From positions 129,695,689 to 129,759,688 of the forward strand of contig NC_090321.1 in the NCBI RefSeq assembly GCF_040869045.1: 64,000 nucleotides of DNA, in the 5' to 3' direction. Source of the stretch: Eurosta solidaginis. Taxonomy: Eukaryota > Arthropoda > Insecta > Diptera > Tephritidae. Positions within the stretch are counted from its first letter, which is position 1. Every line of letters begins with the position of its first letter. Made by a program: the position numbers and the translations under genes. Shown in pieces: positions 57,360 through 64,000 of this stretch. The notes beneath the pieces were generated by a model. That model made no database searches, was not told where the DNA came from, and worked only from the letters and a program-made list of their open reading frames with translations.

Positions 57360-59300
57360 CCACATTTTGGTCGATATCTCGAAAACGCCTTCACATATAC
57401 AACTAAGGGCCACTCCCTTTTAAAAGCCTGATTAACACCTTTTGTTTGATACCCATATCGTAGAAAAAAATTCTAGAGTCACCCCTGGTCCACCTTTAGG
57501 CGATATCTCGAAAAGGCGTCCACCAATAGAACTAAGCCCCACTCCCTTTTAAAATACTCATTAACACCTTTCATTTGATACCCATATCGTAGAAACAAAT
57601 TCTAGAGTCACCCCTGGTCCACCTTTATGGCGATATCTCGAAAAGGCGTCCACCAATAGAACTAAGGCCCACTCCGTTTTAAAATACTCATTATCACCTT
57701 TCGTCTGATACCCGTATTGTACAAGCGCATTCTAGAGGCAACCCTGGTCCACCTTTATAACGATATCTCGAAAAGGCGTCCACCTATAGAACTAAGGCCC
57801 ACTCCCTTTCAAAATACTCATTAACACCTTTTGTTTGATACCCATATCGTAGAAACAAATTCTAGAGTCTCCCCTGGTCCACCTTTATGGCGATATCTCG
57901 AAAAGGCGTCCACCAATAGAACTAAGGCCCACTCCCTTTTAAAATACTCATTAACACCTTTCATTTGATACCCATATCGTAGAAACAAATTCTAGAGTCA
58001 CCCCTGGTCCACCTTTATGGCGATATCTCGAAAAGGCGTCCACCAAAAAACTAAGGCCCAATCCCTTTTAAACTACTCACTAACACCTTTCATTTGATAC
58101 CCATATCGTACAAACAAATTCTAGAGTCACCCCTAGTCCACTAGCGGCCACCGTGGTGTGATGGTACTGTGCTCCGCCTATCACACCGTCTGCCCTGGGT
58201 TCAACTCCCGGGCAAAGCAACATCAAAATTTTAGAAATAAGATTTTTCAATTAGAAGAACATTTTTCTAAGCAGGGTCGACCCTCGGCAGTGTCTGGCAA
58301 GCGCTCCGATTGTATTTCTGCCATGAAAAGCTCTCAGTGAAAACTCATCTGCCTTGCAGATGCCGTTCGGAGTCGGCATAAAACATGTAGGTCCCGTCCG
58401 GCCAATTTGTAGGGAAAAATCAAGAGCACGACGCAAATTGGAAGAGAAGCTCGGCCTTAGATCTCTTCGGAGGTTATCGCGCCTTACATTTATTTTTTAT
58501 TTTTATTATAGATCTAAGGCCCACTCCCTTTTAAAATAATCATTAACACCTTTCGTTTGATACCCATATCGTAGAAACAAATTCTAGAGTCACCCCTGAT
58601 CCACCTTTATGGCGGTATCTCTAAAAGGCGTCCACCAATAGAACTAAGGCCCACTCCCTTTTAAAATACTTATTAACACCTTTCATTTGATACCCATATC
58701 ATACAAACAAATTCTAGAGTCAACCCTGGTCCACCTTTATGGAGATATCTCTAAAAGGCGTTAACCTATAGTACTAAGGCCCACTCCCTTTTAAAATACT
58801 CATTAAGTACTTTCATTTGATACCCATATCGTAGAAACAAATTCTAGAGTCACCCCTGGTCCACCTTTATGGCGATATCTCGAAAGGGCGTCCACCTATA
58901 GAACTAAGGCCCACTCCCTTTTAAAATACTCATCAACACCTTTCGTTTGATACCCATATTGTACAAACGCATTCTAGAGTCACCCCTGGTCCACCTTTAT
59001 GGCGATATCTCGAAAAGGAATCCACCTATAGAACTAAGGCCCACTCCCTTTTAAAATACTTATTAACACCTTTCATTTGATACCCATATCGTACAAACAA
59101 AATCTAGAGTCACCCCTGCTCCACCTTTATGGCGATATCTCGAAAAGGCGTTAACCTATAATACTAAGGCCCACTCCCTTTTAAAATACTCATTAACACT
59201 TTTCATTTGATACCCATATCATACAAACAAATTCCAGAGTCAGCCCTGGTCCACCTTTATGGCGATATCCTTAAATGGCTTCCACCTGTAGAACTATCGC
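57360..59300 (+). repeat. 130-bp minisatellite, about 13-14 units
   Basis: The landmark CGATATCTCG recurs at 57372, 57501, 57631, 57761, 57891 and 58021, then beyond the SINE at 58611, 58741, 58871, 59001, 59131 and 59261. The period is 129-130 bp. Each unit holds CTGGTCCACCTTTATGGCG, AAGGCCCACTCCCTTTTAAA and TTTGATACCCATATCGTA. It has no coding role. Confidence 0.95.
58144..58509 (+). mobile_element. tRNA-derived SINE inserted in the minisatellite
   Basis: Same family as 25406-25767 but in plus orientation. It starts GCGGCCACCGTGGTGTGATG, has a B box GGTTCAACTCC, contains CATCTGCCTTGCAGATGCC and AGAGAAGCTCGGCCTTAGAT, and ends in a T/A-rich tail. The flanking minisatellite is interrupted between TAGTCCACT and TAGATCTAAGGCCC, with some sequence lost, so no clean target duplication is visible. 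Confidence 0.9.
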
Positions 59301-59577
59301 CCATTCCCTCTTAAAATACTCTTTAATATCTTCCACACACACACATGTCATACAAACACATTCAGGGTTACCCTAGTTTCACTTTCCTACATGGTGATTT
59401 TCCCTTATTTTGTCTCCTAGCTTTCAACTGAGTATGTAATGTTCGGTTACACCCGAACTTAGCCTTCCTTACTTGTTCCAAAATAGTTTTAACCATTTTA
59501 ATTCCTTTTCGTATTCTACTGTTCCTGCGTCTAAAATTACTTTGCCTTCCCACTCAATGGGGTGTTTAAAATACTTT

Positions 59578-59950
59578 TCCGACATTCCAATTTACTTAAA
59601 TATTGAATTTTTATTTTATTACAATATGAGATATCAGAAATAATTTAAACAGAAGAAAAAATATATGTAAAAATTTAAAGAGAAAAAAGAATTAATTAAA
59701 CGTAAATAATTAATTATTTTTTTCTCTTTAAATTTTTTACAAAAAATCCGAACGAAAGGGCTTCATTTGTAACTATTCCAATCTCATTTGTTTTCTTTTT
59801 GTTGTCTGATCTGGTAGGATCGAATGGGAATCCTGCTTGTTTATTAACGCGACGCGAGAAAGTTAATTATCGCGAGCTGACAGGTTCCTCTGACCAGCTA
59901 GATCTTTAGCAGTTTTGCCAAATTTTGATCTAGACTGGCAGGATCGCCAT
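59578..59950. repeat. Palindromic junction of gypsy leader fragments
   Basis: The plus-strand leader (AACAGAAGAAAAAATATATG, AAGAATTAATTAAACGTAAA to 59707) turns into its own inverted copy (TAATTAATTATTTTTTTCTC, 59710 on). The minus-strand half then runs out to a primer-binding site, CTGGCAGGATCGCCA (59934-59948 in plus reading). Two leaders therefore meet head to head. Confidence 0.75.
59934..59948 (-). other. Minus-strand primer-binding site (tRNA-Arg type)
   Basis: In minus reading TGGCGATCCTGCCAG is complementary to the 3' end of a dipteran tRNA-Arg (ACG) plus CCA. It is preceded by TACTACA, an LTR-like end in CA. It lies next to the integrase fragment, an order not expected in an intact element. 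Confidence 0.75.
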
Positions 59951-60558
59951 GTAGTATTTAATATTTACATTTTCTTTCTTACATAGCTGTAATGTTGAGT
60001 GAATTGGAATGCTTATAGTGCGATTGATTAATTTTATTTCCTTACTGGCGCTACTTTTATCATAATTAACTTTTTGTTTTTCCTTAGCTTCTTTCACTAA
60101 TTTTCTAGCTCTTTGTTGTGCTATTTGAAGTCTATATTTAACTACCTTGTCATAAGCTTCGTGATTGTACAATGGACTTATTTTATTTTCGTCTAGGAAT
60201 TCGTAGGTCGGGGGGTTTTTCGCAAATATAAGTTCGTAAGGACAATACCCGTGTAAGGTTGATGGGGTCGTGTTGTAACAGTAAGCGAAATACTTGAGGT
60301 ATTCATCCTAATCATCTTTGTCACTGGATATTTATGAATGTACATATTCACTAAACGTTCTATGACTACGCTCTATAGTGTCCAAAGTTTGATGATAGTA
60401 AGGTGTTTAGTTTTTGTGCTCAACTTTCAGCAATTTGCACAGTTCTTCGAATAAGTTATTTTCGTATTCGGTTCCCATATCTGTTAGAATTGTTTTCATG
60501 GGACCATAAATCAAATTAAATGCTCGAATATAGCTTTAGCAACTGTTATCGCATGTTT
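59950..60558 (-). pseudogene. Gypsy integrase fragment
   Basis: Minus-strand frames read HAITVAKAIF, GPMKTILTDMGTEYENNLFE and ELCKLLKVEH (60555-60420), then a piece like YFAYCYNTTPSTLHGYCPYE and LIFAKNPPTYEFLDENK (60300-60190), then YNHEAYDKVVKYRLQIAQQR and ARKLVKEAKEKQKVNYDKS (60170-60060). DMGTEY carries the second catalytic Asp of the integrase DDE core. Stops and frameshifts interrupt it. It abuts the plus-strand LTR at 60559 and so marks an older copy. Confidence 0.85.
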
Positions 60559-60800
60559 TGTAGCATTATGCGTCATACCCACCTATGTAATACACTTGCG
60601 GCATTACGCATCATGAACTTCTATGCCAAATACATTTTAGTAATAATCATATTACAATATTATACAACATAAATTATTGAACTAACCCAGCGGTTAGCTA
60701 ACATCAATGGAATGCCGAATATGAAAACCTTGTCCGTTCACAGCTAATAAATTCTGCTTATTATTTACATACAACCAATAATGGGAATTAAACAAATACT

Positions 60801-61034
60801 CACATTGATCTGCTGACTTTGCAAGCATGCATACAAACCTACATGTATGCATAGCATTAACCAAATTAGTCACATTGATCTGCTGACGTTGCAAGCAGGC
60901 ATACAAATCTACATGTATACAAGCAGGCATACAAATCTACATTTACGCAAGCATGCATACAAATCTACATGTATGCAATCATGCATACAAATCTACATAT
61001 ATCAAAGCTTGTATACAAACCTACATGTATGCAT
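60801..61034 (+). repeat. 28-bp tandem repeat within the LTR
   Basis: CATACAAATCTACATGTATG-type units start at 60900, 60928, 60956, 60984 and 61012, exactly 28 bp apart. A longer 70-bp duplication beginning CACATTGATCTGCTGAC (60801 and 60871) lies upstream. The repeats sit in the presumed promoter-proximal LTR region. Confidence 0.85.
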
Positions 61035-61108
61035 ACCCCATTACCAATGTACATATTTTTAGTTTATTAGTATTAAGATAAATATGAATGTATAGGTTAA
61101 GTAAATAA

Positions 61109-61138
61109 CTATAAAAGGGAAAGAATTTATTTAATAAA
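61109..61138 (+). promoter_or_regulatory. LTR TATA box and polyadenylation signal
   Basis: CTATAAAAGGG at 61109-61119 and AATAAA at 61133-61138. The same pair occurs at 50222-50250 in the other copy (CTATAAAAGGGAAAG, then TTAATAAAAA), which supports a conserved LTR promoter and 3' end signal. Confidence 0.6.
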
Positions 61139-61197
61139 AAGAATTAATGTTTGACTACCAAACCTTTCACATCTTTTATTCCAAACCAAACATTTCA

Positions 61198-61215
61198 TGG
61201 CGATCCTGCCAGGAG
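61198..61215 (+). other. Primer-binding site complementary to tRNA-Arg (ACG)
   Basis: TGGCGATCCTGCCAGGAG starts right after the LTR's CA. It is complementary to the 3' 15 bases plus CCA of fly tRNA-Arg(ACG) as I remember that tRNA. 412 and mdg1 are primed by tRNA-Arg, which supports the lineage. Confidence 0.85.
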
Positions 61216-61301
61216 GGTCAAGAATTAGCAAAACTGCTGAAGACCTTTTTGGAGGAAAATCCTGGATATAAAATAAGCAGGATTCGCCTTCAAATATTTC
61301 A

Positions 61302-61316
61302 TGGCGATCCTGCCAG
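61302..61316 (+). repeat. Second primer-site-like copy in the leader
   Basis: TTTCATGGCGATCCTGCCAG recurs 104 bp after the first site, and a partial TTTCATGGCGA occurs again near 61868. The repeats suggest partial tandem duplication of the LTR/leader junction. Confidence 0.7.
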
Positions 61317-61600
61317 CCTGATCTTTGATTAGCTGAAAAATTTGCTATTAAGCAAACTTAGCTAGATCTTGCTGGAGGAAGAATCCTGCAAGTTCAGATC
61401 AAAAATTGGCACAACTACTAAAAGGGATCTGACTGCCCAGGACTCTGACCATTTGTAAAACAAGTAAAAAGCTTTTATTTAAAGAAAGGAAAAAGGAGAA
61501 AAAAGGACATTTCAAGGCCTTTAATGTCATTATGGCAGCACCCAAAAATCTAATATTGGCACCGTTGCAGTACAATTAAGCTCTTGGATTTAAACAAAAG

Positions 61601-61815
61601 GTACTACTGTATGGCATCAATTAAGATATTATCAAGGAAAGCCGTTTTTCGGCAAGGATTTGGCAAAATAAGTTGAAAAATATTTGGTGGTAACAAAACG
61701 GGATCAGGTACTACTATATGGCATCAATTAAGATATTATCAAGGAAAGCCGTTTTTCGGCAAGGATTTGGCTAACTAAGTTGAAAAATATTTGGTAGTAA
61801 CACAACGGGATCGAA
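61601..61815 (+). repeat. 107-bp tandem duplication in the gypsy leader
   Basis: GTACTACTGTATGGCATC (61601) and GTACTACTATATGGCATC (61708) start two near-identical copies that include AAAGCCGTTTTTCGGCAAGG, itself a small hairpin (GCCG/CGGC). No coding content. Confidence 0.85.
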
Positions 61816-62359
61816 GGACACCTTTCAATTGGCACAAGTTAACAACAAAACGAAACCAGAAACATTTCATGGCGAGATCGGAGACATAACACTCTAGGCA
61901 ATTAATATAAGTATATAAAAATTTTAGAAACAAATTGGGCGGCCTTTACGGGCGCTAAACCATTAGCAAAAACGAGAGTTTTTGCTTAGAAATTTTTTTT
62001 TTTAAATAGGACTTGCAAAAAAAAAAAATAAATACTGTAAACTTTAAACTAAAACAAAAGTATGTACGAACAATTTCTTTTGAACTTGAAAAAAATTGAT
62101 CTAATTTGTTGAAATGTGAAGTAAAATTTTTATGGAAAAAAGAAGTAGGAGGAAAATTAAAAATTTCATATTCGAAAAAAAAGGCTAAAATGCTAAAAAT
62201 CTTAAATTAAACTTTTATAAGAAAAAAAAATTCAAGTAAATTGGAATGTTTAGGACACTTCTGTAAAATAGTCAATCAACTTCAGGCAGTTCACCTATCC
62301 TCTAAAGAAAGCCCATAGAACATTTTAATAAGGTTTAAAAATTAACCATAACTATTAAA

Positions 62360-62578
62360 ATGCAAAGAAACTCCTCAGATCTTCCCCTCTATTGGTGGGA
62401 CGAAAATACCCGACACACTAGAGACTTACAAAAAGAGTTAGAAGGATTAAAGAAATTGTGGAAGATAATAGGTATGGAAAGGGAACCCAAAATTGAGGAT
62501 ATTATAAACCCCACTATCAGGGAAGAGGAAATAATGCGTATGATTAGGAGAGTGTTCCCCGAAAATTCCAAATGTTAA
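62360..62578 (+). CDS. Gypsy small ORF A (72 codons), unknown role
   Basis: The ORF starts at ATG 62360 and encodes a charged, helical-looking protein (LYWWDENTRHTRDLQKELEG, LKKLWKIIGMEREPKIEDII, IMRMIRRVFPENSKC). It lies in the leader between the primer site and the second small ORF. Short leader ORFs are reported in the mdg1/412 lineage. The counterpart in the 45-48 kb copy is not recognisable, so coding status rests on codon-like composition and position. Confidence 0.5.
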   Translation: MQRNSSDLPLYWWDENTRHTRDLQKELEGLKKLWKIIGMEREPKIEDIINPTIREEEIMRMIRRVFPENSKC

Positions 62579-62794
62579 GTGGCATCAAACAAAAAAAAAT
62601 ATATATATATATAAAAAGCCCGTTTAATACGAATAGATAAGTATATTTCCAAATATATTATAAACTACACTAAGAAAAATTTTTTTGCAATATTAAAATT
62701 TTTTTTTTAAATATTTTTAATCAACAATATCCACAAAATAAAAAGTCATAAAACAAAATATCTAACTTCTTATTAAAATTAGAGAACTTTCAAG

Positions 62795-63067
62795 ATGTCT
62801 TGGTGGACAAAAATAGCCCAAGGCATCGTGGTAGCCATATCTGGCTACGAGGTAGGTAAAGAAAGCTCTGAAAGAACTGATAACAAGATAATCAAGTATG
62901 AGCCACCAACTAAGGTAAATACAGAAAATACTCCGAACATCCCAGATGTTTGGTTAGCAGTTATAGGTTGTGTATTCATGCTATTGATCATCACAATAGC
63001 TATGATGCTCAAAAACTATATGAAGCACAAATTTAGGCAGGTAAAACCCGCCACAACTCGTATCTAA
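62795..63067 (+). CDS. Gypsy small ORF B: one-helix membrane protein (90 codons)
   Basis: From ATG 62795 it reads MSWWTKIAQGIVVAISGYEV, GKESSERTDNK, KYEPPTKVNTENTPNIPDVW, a hydrophobic segment (LAVIGCVFMLLIITIAMML) and a basic tail (KNYMKHKFRQVKP). The paralogue at 47.86-48.13 kb is about two-thirds identical, with mostly conservative changes and no frameshift after its lost start. That suggests past selection on protein. The predicted topology is a single membrane anchor. Function unknown; it is too short for a classical env. Confidence 0.65.
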   Translation: MSWWTKIAQGIVVAISGYEVGKESSERTDNKIIKYEPPTKVNTENTPNIPDVWLAVIGCVFMLLIITIAMMLKNYMKHKFRQVKPATTRI

Positions 63068-64000
63068 GAAACACCAGTTTTTGCAACCCATTACCTAAAC
63101 CAAACCCAAAGCTGAGGAAGAGCGATAAACAATTCAAATAAATCTCAAATAGTAAACCTAAAAATGTCACAATCGACAGTAAAGGCAACCCTGCCTAAAG
63201 CGAACAGCAAATCAAAATTTCGCAAATTTCCTTTGATGGCTCCTGACAAAAATAGTCATGAAGCAATATAAAATTCTAGGACAGTGGAAATAGGCAAAAA
63301 CTAAGAACAAGAAAAATTTTAAAAACCAGCCCATAACAACAAAAAGAAAGGAATGAAGAAAAGTCACAAAGAGAACCTTTAAAAATATAAGTGAAGCGCT
63401 ATATAAATTTGCAGCAATAAGACATATCGCGCTCCTAAAATGGTAGCGTAAGAAATACAAGCAACCTGATTGTAGATGATAAAATTGACTTAGGACAATT
63501 ACTTATCAGGCTGTACACACGTTGTACAAAAGCCGCCAATCCAGGACTTGAAATTTTTAAGAAAAACACAGTTGTCCTGAGGGACAAATTGGTGAAAAAT
63601 AATTGAATATTTACTCGAGTAGGCAAATTTAAAATAATAAAAGTAGGTACCCAAATTCTCTAAGATCAAACAATTGCACAAACCCAAAAAGGTTGTGAAA
63701 GTGACAAATCCCGGTATAAAAATAAAAATAAATTCTTCTTGAAAGTAACGATGATTCTGTCTTGGTGGCCGCCGCAGAAATCACATGACAAATATTGCTG
63801 GAAAATAGGGAAATTATTAAAAATTTAAAGAAACGAAAATTTTTTTTTGCACCCACTGTACCTTCCATTTATCCATTAATAAACCCCTCCCCCCGCTCTT
63901 CCATCAGCAACCCCCTCTATTATATATACAATTTATTACAGATTTACCTAATTATGAAAAAAAATAAGGTCAAGTGAAAAAAAAAATTCTTTTTTCATTG
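63068..64000 (+). mobile_element. Gypsy internal remnant, continues beyond the window
   Basis: The sequence parallels 48.13-49.0 kb (CCCAAAGCTGAGGAAGAGC, AGCGCTATATAAATTTGCAG, TTGTCCTGAGGGACAAATTG, GGTGGCCGCCGCAGAAATC). No gag, RT or RNase H frame is present. The two copies share the same missing parts. The 3' LTR would lie outside the window. Confidence 0.6.

Larger units (their letters stand above)
53226..59435. mobile_element. Composite dispersed repeat with 12-bp inverted ends, hosting other elements
   Basis: ATACTCAGTTGA (53226-53237) and TCAACTGAGTAT (59424-59435) are perfect inverted ends. The body has repeated ACCACACCCACTTTTTCGAT- and GATATCGAAAA-like phrases in the left 1.2 kb and a 130-bp minisatellite in the right 2 kb. 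I recognise the phrases as highly repetitive in tephritid and other fly genomes, but no transposase of its own is visible. A 2.86-kb transposon and a SINE are inserted. The 3' flank has a hairpin GTTCGG/CCGAAC at 59442-59459. Confidence 0.7.
60559..61197 (+). mobile_element. LTR of a 412/mdg1-like gypsy element
   Basis: The proposed LTR runs from TGTAGCATTATGCG to CCAAACATTTCA, directly before the primer-binding site at 61198. It has the TG...CA form, a TATA box at 61109-61119 and AATAAA at 61133. The 3' boundary is secure because of the primer site; the 5' boundary is inferred from the switch out of integrase sequence. It contains a 28-bp tandem repeat. Confidence 0.7.

Overview
This window is eukaryotic, AT-rich and almost entirely transposable-element (TE) DNA. 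I found no host gene, rRNA or tRNA gene that I can defend. The TE mix (tRNA-Arg-primed gypsy of the 412/mdg1 type, CR1-, RTE- and R1/LOA-like LINEs, piggyBac, hAT, Helitron, Penelope-like elements) and repeat motifs I recognise from flies suggest a dipteran, most likely a tephritid fruit fly. That assignment is inference.

Layout. 1-16.46 kb: tandem copies of a ~1.1-1.26 kb repeat built from ~152-bp AT-rich subrepeats, invaded by two CR1-like LINEs (1.69-6.01 kb minus, 9.33-12.18 kb plus), a solo LTR (12.25-12.76 kb) and a Helitron (13.05-15.90 kb). Intact neighbouring units supply the empty sites for the last two. 16.50-20.09 kb: a DNA element with ~0.45 kb terminal inverted repeats (TIRs) and a decayed multi-exon gene. 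20.74-25.05 kb: a hAT-like element with an 8-bp target-site duplication (TSD), carrying a piggyBac copy flanked by TTAA. 25.41-25.77 kb: a tRNA-derived SINE. 26.02-30.41 kb: an R1/LOA-like LINE with a 14-bp TSD. 31.7-36.5 kb: LINE debris including an RTE-type pseudogene. 36.87-37.86 kb: a non-autonomous element with short TIRs. 38.57-39.37 kb: an inverted, truncated relative of the hAT element.

41.48-44.2 kb: four tandem ~418-bp units, each with a hammerhead-ribozyme-like sequence on the minus strand, then an inverted partial unit and a (CTTTAA)n satellite. 44.23-44.50 kb: a small MITE with a TAA TSD. 45.0-50.3 kb: a decayed 412/mdg1-like LTR element, itself interrupted by two more copies of the 1.2-kb unit. 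50.54-51.93 kb: a palindromic Penelope-like element encoding a GIY-YIG endonuclease. 52.70-52.96 kb: a near-perfect palindrome. 53.23-59.44 kb: a composite dispersed repeat containing a 2.86-kb DNA transposon (ATAT TSD), a 130-bp minisatellite and a second SINE. 59.58-64.0 kb: rearranged gypsy pieces (integrase fragment, LTR, tRNA-Arg primer sites, two small ORFs).

The TEs do not form a pathway. Their nesting gives a relative chronology. The observations I rate most worth checking are the hammerhead-like tandem array, the covarying hairpin array in the 3' region of the first LINE (1928-2233), the palindromic Penelope-like element and the two-copy small membrane ORF of the gypsy element.
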